This document shows, one piece after another, positions 1 through 7,770 of a stretch of 64,000 nt of DNA (the stretch's first letter is position 1; each line of letters begins with the position of its first letter). Below the pieces are notes generated by a model. That model ran no database searches. It was given only the letters and a program-made list of their open reading frames with translations, and had not been told where the DNA came from. This stretch comes from Erythrobacter sp. KY5 (GTDB taxonomy: Bacteria; Pseudomonadota; Alphaproteobacteria; Sphingomonadales; Sphingomonadaceae), in NCBI RefSeq assembly GCF_003264115.1, contig NZ_CP021912.1, positions 3,021,001 to 3,085,000 on the forward strand, given 5' to 3'. A program made the position numbers and the translations under genes.

Positions 1-1
1 C

Positions 2-550
2 AAGAAGTTCTGGGACAAGAATTGCGTCGCCATCGGCCTTTCTGCCGGGTTCATGGAGCCGCTGGAATCGACCAGCCTTCACCTGATCCAGTATGGCATC
101 CTGCGGTTGATTGCGCTGTTACCCGATAGTGAGATGTCACCCCTTCTCGCACGCGAATATAATCGCCAGACGGCGGACGAATATGCGCGCATCCGCGACT
201 TCCTGATCCTCCATTACAAGGCCACCACACGCGATGATGCAGAGCTGTGGCGGTATTGTTCTGCGATGGAAATTCCCGACACCCTGCAATACAAGATCGA
301 CCACTTCCGCAATTACGGCCTGCTGGTTGCCGATGAGCGCGAACTGTTCGCCAATCCCAGCTGGATCGCGGTCTATATGGGTCAGGACATCATGCCGCGC
401 CGTGCCCCCGCGATTACTGAAATGCGGGATAATGTTCCTGTGCCACAGCGCATGCAGATGATTTCGCAAGCAATGCGCGAAGCGGTCGCGCAGATGCCGA
501 CGCATGCCGACTTCCTTGCGCGCCACTGCCCTTCCCCGCTCGCGAGCTGA
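2..550 (+). CDS. Flavin-dependent tryptophan-halogenase family protein, C-terminal part (5' end outside window)
   Basis: The frame is open from base 2, so about 182 C-terminal residues are present and the gene begins upstream. The fragment starts in the conserved core. GFMEPLESTS carries the glutamate that works with a distant lysine in PrnA/RebH-type halogenases. The remainder (YARIRDFLILHY, then a helical tail) matches the ends of the two complete paralogues at 4519 and 17261. Family members oxidise halide with FADH2 and O2 and need a separate flavin reductase, which is not seen in this window. The substrate is unknown. The gene converges on the TonB receptor at 645, and a hairpin lies between them. 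The family call is firm; specificity cannot be read from a fragment. Confidence 0.9.
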   Translation, partial: KKFWDKNCVAIGLSAGFMEPLESTSLHLIQYGILRLIALLPDSEMSPLLAREYNRQTADEYARIRDFLILHYKATTRDDAELWRYCSAMEIPDTLQYKIDHFRNYGLLVADERELFANPSWIAVYMGQDIMPRRAPAITEMRDNVPVPQRMQMISQAMREAVAQMPTHADFLARHCPSPLAS

Positions 551-583
551 GCGCGCTTTTCCATTCGATATTGCAAAGAAAAA

Positions 584-609
584 GGGCCCGCCGATCGCTC
601 GGCGGGCCC
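584..609 (-). terminator. Rho-independent terminator between convergent genes
   Basis: An 11-bp perfect stem (GGGCCCGCCGA / TCGGCGGGCCC) closes a 4-nt loop. On the minus strand it is followed by a run of U (TTTTTCTTT), so it should end the TonB-receptor transcript whose stop is at 645. On the plus strand no U-run follows, so it is a weaker stop for the halogenase. Confidence 0.85.
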
Positions 610-644
610 TCCCCGGTGTCCTGTAGGTTGCGACCCTTCAGGCT

Positions 645-3416
645 CTAGAAATTCTTGCGGATCGTGAAGTTGAACGTGCGTCCATAGACCTCGTGGCGGC
701 TGGGGAACGTGCCCACCTGATTGCCGCCTGCACCGAACAGATCGTTCTGCGTCACGAACGGCTCGTTGGTCAGGTTGAACACCTCGATCAGGATACCGAG
801 ATCCTTGAGCGGACCGGCTTCTTCCTGGAAGGTGTAGCCAATTTGCGCATCGAGGATCGTCTCGTTCTGCGCGTCCGCACCGCTCAGCGATCCGTCGAAG
901 TTTTGAACCTCGGACAGGAAGCCGCTGCGGTAACGGGCTGCGAGTTTCGCACGCCAGCCGTTGTTTTCGTAGAAGATGTCGCCCGACCAGGTCTGCTCCG
1001 AGTAACCCGGAATGGGTAGTGGAACCGCATTCTGGTCCTCGACCTCCGCATCGGCATAGGTGTAGCTGAAGAAGCCACCGAAGCCTTGGAGAGCAGGGGT
1101 CAGGTCAGCGAAGTCAACGCGGACGGTGCCTTCGATACCGGTGATCTTGCCGTCAGCAAAGTTGACCGGTCCGGCGAACACACCCGTCGCAAGTTCAGGC
1201 GCATTGGTCAGGATGCCGCCAAAACCGGCATTCTCGATCGGCTGCGTCAGGTCGATCAACTCGTTGAAGTCGATGATCCAGTCGGACAGGTCCTTGTGGA
1301 ACGCAGCGATGATGATCGCACTGCCCGGCGAGAAATACTTCTCGAACGAGACATCGAACGATAGCGATTCATAGGGCTGCAGGAACGGGTTGCCGCCGCT
1401 CAGGTTGAAGCAAACAAGGTTAGGCGGATTGAATCCGATCACCGTATCCGGGATCTGATCGCCATCTGTATCGGCGCAGGCCAGCGGATTGGCGGTGATG
1501 TTCTGGTTCGCCGCCATCTGGTCAAGGCGGGCCCGCGTCACCGTCTTCGCAGCTGCCAGACGGATGAACGTATCCGTTGCAACTTCGAAGCTGAGGTTGA
1601 GGCTCGGCAGCCAGTCGTCGTAGCTCTCTTCGACGGTGTTGGTGAATCCGCCGCCGATCGTGCCGGTCGAAGACTGATCGGTGTCGGCATAGCGCAGGCC
1701 GATATTGCCGCGCACCGGAACCTCACCCAGCATGCCGTCGATGTTGGCCTGGATGTAGAAGTTGTGGACCTGCTCTTCGACGACCCATTCGGTGTCGAAA
1801 GTCGCCTTCTCGACGAGATAGGTGCCATCGGTCAGGAAGCCCGACGGATCATAGGCGAGGATATTCTGGCCCAGATCACCGGTGTCGGTAATCCCGACGA
1901 TGCTGTTTGTCGGAACGGGAAGTCCGTCGCCGAACGCCGCTGTCGGGCGCAGGAAGGATTCGTTGGAGTCGAAGTTCTTCTCGCGATCGGTGTAGAGCCA
2001 GCCGAAGATGATGCTGTCGAGAAGTCCGCCGCCAAACTCCCACGATGCCTCAGCACGAAGCTGGTGCAGTTCGTCGTCGATAAGCGGCTGCTTGATGAAG
2101 CCCACCTGGCCCCAACCACCCGGGTCGGTCAGGAGAACATTCGCCGGATCGGTATAGTCCAGCAGACCGTCGATCGAATAGCGACCATTTTCCGGGAAGG
2201 TGAAGTTCAGCGTGTCCTGAGCACCGCCACGGGCACGCCCCGTTCCGGCGTAGGATTCGTAGTCGATATCCTGCCGATCGAGCGTCGAATAGCCGTAGTC
2301 GAACAAAAGTCCGAGATTGTCGGTGACGTTGAAATCGGCATTCGCTCCGATGGCGAAGATTTCGGATTCGCTGCCTTCGGTGTCGGTGCGAATGATCGGG
2401 ACGACCGCCGAATATTGGGCGCTGTCGGCGAACGGGCCGCTGCCGGTCGCGCCATCGAATTGCGCACCGCTCCACGAAGCGATTGGCGTTTCCGTCCCGC
2501 GGAAGATGCCCGTATCCTGCGTGTCGGTGAAGAACGCGTCGATCATGAGCGAGAAATCGCTGCTCGGCTCGAACTGGAGCGAACCGGCGACCGATGTACG
2601 CTCAAACTCGCGGCTCACTGCGCCCTGACGCGGGTTGTCCGACGGGTAGATCAGGCCATTTGCGTCGGTAGAAACCTGGAACTGGTTGGTCTTCAGCTCG
2701 CGGCTGATGAAGTGGGTCGGGTTCGACTGAACCGTGACGCCCAGCGACCAACCCAGAGTGCCGTCAGCGTTCTGGTCGATATAGGACCCGAAGAAACGAT
2801 AGCCATCGTCTGCAAAGTCAGGATTGCGCGAGCCGCTGTCGTTGATGACGTAAGTGGCCGAGGCGCTGACCTGGCGGTCGTTGAAGTCGAGCGGACGAAC
2901 AGTGCGAAGGTCCACAGCACCGGCGATACCGATAGCAGCAAGGCGAGCATCGCCCGTCTTGTAGACGACACCCTGGCCGATCAACTCACTTGGAAACTGG
3001 TCGAACTCGATGCCGCGGTTGTTGCCTGCCGAAACGACTTCGCGGCCGTTAAGGAGCGCGAGGCTGAAGTCGGGACCAAGGCCACGGATCGAAATCTGCT
3101 GGGAGCGACCGCGCACACGCTGCGCGGTGACGCCCGGAAGGCGCGCGAGCGAGTCGGCGATCGACAGGTCGGGCAACTGCCCGAGGTCTTCAGCAGAGAT
3201 CACCTCGACAATCGACGTGGCCTCCCGCTTCGTCTCAAGCGAGTTCTGGATAGCGCTGCGGATACCGGAGACGACAATCTCGTTGTCCTCGCTCTCTGCA
3301 ACGGTTTCTTCCTGGCTGTCCTGTGCGACTGCAGGCGCAGCGGTGGCGACCAATGCCAAACCCGTGGCTGCAGTACACAGCAGACGAGTGTTAGCGGAGT
3401 AACGCTTCAATCCCAT
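645..3416 (-). CDS. TonB-dependent outer-membrane receptor (923 aa)
   Basis: A signal peptide of about 31 residues ends in AVAQ. It is followed by an acidic stretch and the TonB-box/plug entry EIVVSG (residues 46-51). The plug continues with ISAEDLGQLPD, SIADSLARLPGV, QISIRGLG and LLNGREV (about 60-125). The beta-barrel runs to a terminal Phe (FNFTIRKNF), the outer-membrane insertion signature. A purine-rich GGGGAGAGA precedes the ATG. This class imports oligosaccharides or other large ligands using the proton-motive force via TonB-ExbBD. It lies between halogenase genes and is read away from the DUF6445-halogenase pair, so these may form one uptake/modification cluster. The ligand is unknown. 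It is more like the short TonB-receptor class in carbohydrate loci than a siderophore receptor, but that is inference. Confidence 0.93.
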   Translation of the reverse strand: MGLKRYSANTRLLCTAATGLALVATAAPAVAQDSQEETVAESEDNEIVVSGIRSAIQNSLETKREATSIVEVISAEDLGQLPDLSIADSLARLPGVTAQRVRGRSQQISIRGLGPDFSLALLNGREVVSAGNNRGIEFDQFPSELIGQGVVYKTGDARLAAIGIAGAVDLRTVRPLDFNDRQVSASATYVINDSGSRNPDFADDGYRFFGSYIDQNADGTLGWSLGVTVQSNPTHFISRELKTNQFQVSTDANGLIYPSDNPRQGAVSREFERTSVAGSLQFEPSSDFSLMIDAFFTDTQDTGIFRGTETPIASWSGAQFDGATGSGPFADSAQYSAVVPIIRTDTEGSESEIFAIGANADFNVTDNLGLLFDYGYSTLDRQDIDYESYAGTGRARGGAQDTLNFTFPENGRYSIDGLLDYTDPANVLLTDPGGWGQVGFIKQPLIDDELHQLRAEASWEFGGGLLDSIIFGWLYTDREKNFDSNESFLRPTAAFGDGLPVPTNSIVGITDTGDLGQNILAYDPSGFLTDGTYLVEKATFDTEWVVEEQVHNFYIQANIDGMLGEVPVRGNIGLRYADTDQSSTGTIGGGFTNTVEESYDDWLPSLNLSFEVATDTFIRLAAAKTVTRARLDQMAANQNITANPLACADTDGDQIPDTVIGFNPPNLVCFNLSGGNPFLQPYESLSFDVSFEKYFSPGSAIIIAAFHKDLSDWIIDFNELIDLTQPIENAGFGGILTNAPELATGVFAGPVNFADGKITGIEGTVRVDFADLTPALQGFGGFFSYTYADAEVEDQNAVPLPIPGYSEQTWSGDIFYENNGWRAKLAARYRSGFLSEVQNFDGSLSGADAQNETILDAQIGYTFQEEAGPLKDLGILIEVFNLTNEPFVTQNDLFGAGGNQVGTFPSRHEVYGRTFNFTIRKNF

Positions 3417-3808
3417 TCTATCTCTCCCCGACGCATCACGATCTGTGCGTGTTTGCAGTTTTTTTCATAGCTGCAAAACTCGCCCGCGTAAATCATGAAT
3501 TGCGAAACGTTGATGACATGGTCGAAGTGTCATTTTATCATTTCCGGTCAGTACTTTACTGAAATTCGATGAGCTGAAGTCAGCAAATTCAGGGTAACTA
3601 TCAACACATTGTGTCTGTGGTGTCACACTTTTGCATGCCCACCCGTTAGACGGCACCCTCTGGCTAAGGGGAACCTCTAGAATACCAACCCAATCAAAGG
3701 CTCTAAATAACGCTATTACAGTTACTTAGTCAGGCCCAATTGGATTCGCTCCGACGCTCTGTTAGCCTCTCGCCACGATCCGAACAGAACGAAGCGGCTT
3801 CATGCACC
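3417..3808. other. Divergent intergenic region, no gene seen
   Basis: AT-rich spacer between the TonB receptor (minus) and the DUF6445 gene (plus). It should hold both promoters. I found no copy of the LacI-type operator present in the neighbouring glucan locus. The only weak resemblance, AACGTT near 3517, lacks the flanking half-sites. No convincing small ORF or RNA structure is seen. Confidence 0.5.
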
Positions 3809-4522
3809 ATGCAAGACTGGACTATATCCCTCGCAGACACGCAAATTGGATCATTTTCTTTGCAAAATCATGTATTTGCGTCTGTCGTAAACATCCTGTC
3901 ATCGCCAACGCAGGTCATCGAAGCTGCAACTTTGCAAAAATTTGCAAAGATCACGCCGCAATATCCCGGTGTCCGCGCGCCGTTGCCGCAAAGTGTCTCG
4001 CTCGCATGGCTGAATGAGCTGTCACCGCTCTTGGACACGGCGTTCGGCTCATCGGAGCACGGATGGGAGATGCAAGCCTGGTTCTCGCTAGTCACTGCAG
4101 GGCCTGGCGACCTGATCCCGATGCAGCGTTTTCCGCATGTAGACGGGACCGATGCGAGACAGCTCGCGATGATGCTTTACCTGCACGACACACCTCACGG
4201 GGGGACCGGATTCTTCCGCCAGCGTTCCACCGGACTGGAAGCCCTGACCGACGCAAATTTTCCACGCTATAGACAGGCGCTCGAGAACGACGTTCGCACC
4301 AATGGTCTGCCCCCTCCTGCCTACGTTACCGATGGCGAACCTTATTTTGAGCGCACTCACGTGTGCGAAGGGGCATTCAATCAGGCGTTTTTCTATCGCG
4401 GCAATGTGCTGCACTCGGGCCTGATCGACGGATCGGCAGAGTTGTCACCCGATCCCGCAAGGGGCCGCTTGACGATAAACGCCTTCTTCCGGCCTATTGA
4501 ACAGGCGCAAATGGGATCATGA
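3809..4522 (+). CDS. DUF6445-type protein, probable 2-oxoglutarate/Fe(II)-oxygenase fold
   Basis: A 237-residue protein from the ATG at 3809. A TTG at 3740 would add 23 residues, but those look unlike the family. FPHVDG offers an HxD pair and NVLHSGLI a distal His about 95 residues later, followed by RGRLTINAFF. That is the arrangement of a double-stranded beta-helix Fe(II) oxygenase, with the final Arg a candidate 2-oxoglutarate ligand. There is no signal peptide, so it is cytoplasmic. Its stop overlaps the start of the halogenase (ATGATGA), showing translational coupling, so the two probably act on the same compound. DUF6445-like genes commonly sit beside these halogenases in caulobacters and sphingomonads; the reaction is not established. 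The fold call rests on the motifs only. Confidence 0.7.
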   Translation: MQDWTISLADTQIGSFSLQNHVFASVVNILSSPTQVIEAATLQKFAKITPQYPGVRAPLPQSVSLAWLNELSPLLDTAFGSSEHGWEMQAWFSLVTAGPGDLIPMQRFPHVDGTDARQLAMMLYLHDTPHGGTGFFRQRSTGLEALTDANFPRYRQALENDVRTNGLPPPAYVTDGEPYFERTHVCEGAFNQAFFYRGNVLHSGLIDGSAELSPDPARGRLTINAFFRPIEQAQMGS

Positions 4523-6024
4523 TGAGCAACACCTCTGTTAAAAAACTCGTCATAGTGGGCGGCGGGACCGCAGGCTGGATCACCGCTGCGGCTTTCTCGC
4601 GCCTGATGGGACGCGCGTTATCGATCGAATTGGTCGAATCGGATGCGATCGGCACCGTCGGCGTTGGCGAAGCGACCATTCCTCAGATCATCCGCTTGAA
4701 CACGATCCTGGGTCTTGATGAGCACGATTTCATCAAGCGCACCAACGGCACTTTTAAACTCGGCATCGAATTCGTTGATTGGGGCAAAGTTGGGAGCCGG
4801 TATCTTCATACTTTCGGGGACGCAGGCATGAACCTCGCGAGCGTGCCTTTCCACCATTACTGGAAACGCGCCGCTGCGTCGGGTTCGGGGCACAGCCTGT
4901 GGCACTATTCTCTGCACCAGCTGGCCGCCAGTCACGCCAAGTTCGGAAAGCTTGACCGCGTCGGCAACACACCGATGACTGGTCTTGCCTATGCCTATCA
5001 CTTCGATGCCAGCCTCTACGCCGCTTACCTTCGGGCGTATTCAGAGCAGAAGGGCGTGACGCGAACGGAAGGCATCGTACAGTGCGTTGCGCGCGACGGG
5101 GAGAGCGGTGACATTACGTCCATCACCCTTGATAACGGCCACGAGGTCGAGGGTGACTTCTTCATAGATTGCACCGGATTTCGCGCGCTGCTTCTGGGTC
5201 AGGAGCTGGGCGTCGGGTATCAGGACTGGTCAAAATGGCTGCCGTGCGACAGCGCGCAGGCAGTGCCCAGCGAACGGCTTGAGACGCTCGTGCCGTTTAC
5301 CCGTGCCACCGCGAAGACAGCTGGCTGGCAATGGCGCATCCCGCTTCAGCACCGGACCGGCAACGGCCATGTCTATTGCAGCGACTTCATTTCGGACGAA
5401 GAAGCGGGCGCGGCGCTGCTGGAAGGGCTTGATACAAAGCCACTGGCCGATCCGCGGCCCATCCGCTTCACCACCGGCAGGCGCGAGAAGTTCTGGTCGC
5501 ACAATTGCGCTGCCATCGGCCTGTCGAGCGGCTTTCTCGAACCGCTTGAATCGACCAGCATCCACCTGATCCAGTCGCATGTCAGCCGCCTGTTGCAGCT
5601 CTTTCCGACGAACAATCGATCCGACGTTGAGCGCGCCGAGTACAATCGTCGCTGCGAGGCGGAGTTCGAACAGATCCGCGATTTCCTGATCCTGCACTAT
5701 CATCAGACCGAGCGGGACGATTCCGAGTTCTGGCGTTACTGCAAGAACATGGATGTCCCCGACAGCCTGACGCACAAGCAGGAGCTTTTCGCGTCCTCCG
5801 GGCGCGTTGGTCGCGATGCCGACGATCTGTTTCGCGAGGCGAGCTGGGTGCAGGTAATGCTGGGCCAGGGCGTCGTTCCGCAAAGCCACGATGTAATGGC
5901 GAACGGGCTCAGCGATGCGCAGCTTTCGGAATTCCTGCGCAATGTGCGCACTTTGATCGAGCGTGCCGTGGGCACTTTACCGACCCACGAGGACTATCTC
6001 GCCCGGCACTGCGCCGCTGGTTAA
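4519..6024 (+). CDS. Flavin-dependent tryptophan-halogenase family protein (501 aa)
   Basis: A complete enzyme. The FAD-binding GGGTAGW (residues 14-20) is followed by the GVGEATIP flavin-contact segment (48-55), the lysine of GTFKLGIEF (K80), the family signature WQWRIP (270-275) and EPLEST (341-346), whose Glu is the second catalytic residue. The length (about 500) equals PrnA/RebH. By family it makes HOX at FADH2 and halogenates an electron-rich aromatic held about 10 Angstrom away. BrvH, a relative from Brevundimonas, prefers bromide and indole in vitro, but natural substrates of this branch are unknown. The start overlaps the upstream gene by 4 nt; a second in-frame ATG follows at once (4522). 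It converges on the SSS symporter gene. Confidence 0.93.
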   Translation: MMSNTSVKKLVIVGGGTAGWITAAAFSRLMGRALSIELVESDAIGTVGVGEATIPQIIRLNTILGLDEHDFIKRTNGTFKLGIEFVDWGKVGSRYLHTFGDAGMNLASVPFHHYWKRAAASGSGHSLWHYSLHQLAASHAKFGKLDRVGNTPMTGLAYAYHFDASLYAAYLRAYSEQKGVTRTEGIVQCVARDGESGDITSITLDNGHEVEGDFFIDCTGFRALLLGQELGVGYQDWSKWLPCDSAQAVPSERLETLVPFTRATAKTAGWQWRIPLQHRTGNGHVYCSDFISDEEAGAALLEGLDTKPLADPRPIRFTTGRREKFWSHNCAAIGLSSGFLEPLESTSIHLIQSHVSRLLQLFPTNNRSDVERAEYNRRCEAEFEQIRDFLILHYHQTERDDSEFWRYCKNMDVPDSLTHKQELFASSGRVGRDADDLFREASWVQVMLGQGVVPQSHDVMANGLSDAQLSEFLRNVRTLIERAVGTLPTHEDYLARHCAAG

Positions 6025-6035
6025 CGCGCACGGCC

Positions 6036-6060
6036 TTCGGGGGCGGCAAGCGCCCCCGAA
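6036..6060. terminator. Hairpin between convergent genes
   Basis: A 10-bp perfect stem (TTCGGGGGCG / CGCCCCCGAA) closes a 5-nt loop in the 40-bp gap between the convergent halogenase and symporter genes. No U-run follows on either strand, so it may work with Rho or as a bidirectional 3'-end stabiliser. Confidence 0.6.
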
Positions 6061-6064
6061 CACT

Positions 6065-7648
6065 TTACCAAAGCCAGACGTAAAGCCCCACGAGGATCGC
6101 CACCGTGATCGTAGCGAGCGTGTTGAACAGCGTGCTCGTCGCAAAGGCCATGTCCGACAGATTGACTGTGCGGTCTTCGTCCGGCTTCGCCGTAACACGC
6201 GACACAACCATCGCTGCGACGATGCCGACCATGAAGACAATCCAGATACGGACCACGAACGGCAGTTCCGGGAAGGCCGCATTGACCACGAGGTTGAGTG
6301 CAACCGATCCGATCAGGGCGGTGAAGGCACCAGCGGTGTTCGCACGCTTGTCGAAGAAGCCGAGCAGGAAGACGATCACGATGCCGGGCGCGATGTAGCC
6401 GGTATATTCCTGAACCGTCTGGAACGCGCTTTCGAACCCGCCAAGGAACGGCCGCGCCAGAACAAGCGCAATCACCATTGCGGTGAAGGCGGCTAGACGA
6501 CCTACAGTGACGTAGTGAGTCTCCGCCTCGTCAGGCTTCCAGCTGCGATAAAGGTCCATCGTGAAGATGGTCGAGATAGAGTTCATCATCGATGCAAGCG
6601 ACGAGACGATCGCCGCGATCAGCGCCGCAAAGACCAGTCCGCGTAGACCAGCCGGTGCAAAGCCCATCAGCTCGCCATAGGTCCGGTCCGATGCCTCGTT
6701 GAGAGCATCGCCATTGAGCAGGCCTTGCTGCGCAAGGATCACCGCCGCGATGCCAGGAATGACAACGATAAAAGGCACCAGCAGCTTGAGGAAGGCAGCA
6801 AAGGCGAGGCCCTTTTGCGCTTCGCCAAGGTTCTCTGCGCCAAGAGCACGCTGGATGATGTACTGGTTGAAGCCCCAATAGCTGAAGTGGAGCACCCACA
6901 GGCCGCCCAAAAGCGTCCAGATACCCGGCAGCTTGTCGTAGCCCACATCGTCGGTGTCGAGGATCATTTCGAAGTGCCCAGGCATCTCTTGCATGAGATA
7001 ACTGAAGCCAGCGACCGCCCCATCAGCAGGCAGCGCATCGAGCGCAAACCACGTGATCGCAAGGCCGCCAATGATCAGGATAACGACCTGAATGATGTCG
7101 GTAAGCGCGACAGCCTTCAGACCGCCATACAGGGAATAGAGCGCGGCAAATCCGGCCAGTGCCATCATGGCAGGCATCACGCCCCAGCCGGTCAGCGTGT
7201 CGATGGCAAGACCGCCAAGCCAAAGCACCGCCGTGAGGTTCACTGCGGTGTAAAGAGCGACCCAGAAGACGCTCATCAGGTTCTTCACGCCTGCGCCGTA
7301 ACGCTGCTCGAGGAATTGCGGCATCGTGTAGATGCGACGCTTGAGGAAAATCGGGAGGAAGTACTTGGCGACGATCAAGAGAACGATGGCCGCTTGCCAT
7401 TCATAGGCCGCAATCGCGATCCCGATGGCAAAACCTTCGCCTGACTGGCCGATGATCTGTTCAGCAGAAATGTTGGAGGCGATCAGCGAGGCACCGATCG
7501 CCCACCACGGGAGCGCGCGACCAGCGAGGAAGTAATCCTCGGTGTTCTTGTCGTGGCCCTTTGGCTCGCGGCTCACATACAGAGCGATGCCGAGAAGCGC
7601 GAGCGCGTAGCCCGCGATGATGATGATATCGATAGTCTCCAGCGTCAT
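6065..7648 (-). CDS. Sodium:solute symporter (SSS/SGLT family), probable sugar transporter
   Basis: A 527-residue polytopic membrane protein of 13-14 predicted helices. The ATG at 7648 follows a GGGGAG ribosome site, whereas the longer frame would begin with TTG at 7666. The segment WAIGASLIASNISAEQIIGQSG, next to the helix-1 break, is the SGLT/vSGLT sodium- and sugar-site region, which separates it from proline or pantothenate SSS transporters. It should import a mono- or disaccharide with Na+ across the inner membrane. As last gene of the minus-strand glucan locus, behind the GH3 glucosidase, glucose or a short beta-glucan product is the natural candidate. That substrate is inferred from position. 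Confidence 0.9.
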   Translation of the reverse strand: MTLETIDIIIIAGYALALLGIALYVSREPKGHDKNTEDYFLAGRALPWWAIGASLIASNISAEQIIGQSGEGFAIGIAIAAYEWQAAIVLLIVAKYFLPIFLKRRIYTMPQFLEQRYGAGVKNLMSVFWVALYTAVNLTAVLWLGGLAIDTLTGWGVMPAMMALAGFAALYSLYGGLKAVALTDIIQVVILIIGGLAITWFALDALPADGAVAGFSYLMQEMPGHFEMILDTDDVGYDKLPGIWTLLGGLWVLHFSYWGFNQYIIQRALGAENLGEAQKGLAFAAFLKLLVPFIVVIPGIAAVILAQQGLLNGDALNEASDRTYGELMGFAPAGLRGLVFAALIAAIVSSLASMMNSISTIFTMDLYRSWKPDEAETHYVTVGRLAAFTAMVIALVLARPFLGGFESAFQTVQEYTGYIAPGIVIVFLLGFFDKRANTAGAFTALIGSVALNLVVNAAFPELPFVVRIWIVFMVGIVAAMVVSRVTAKPDEDRTVNLSDMAFATSTLFNTLATITVAILVGLYVWLW

Positions 7649-7770
7649 CGCTGCTTCACTCCCCAATGCGCGCGAGTTCTTTCACGCGCGTCGTATTTCC
7701 CCATGACTGCGAACTAGCACGCGGCGCGGTCTTTCCCAGCCACGCTCGCGCACATGTCCTCAGCTATTCC

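Noticed and set aside
1764-3470. 568-codon plus-strand open frame
   Set aside because: Antisense to the TonB-receptor gene, no ribosome site, and an Arg/Val/Ala-rich composition typical of GC-rich shadow frames.
3505-3525. Fourth LacI-type operator before the first TonB receptor
   Set aside because: Only the central AACGTT is shared; neither half-site TTGAT nor ATCAA is present.
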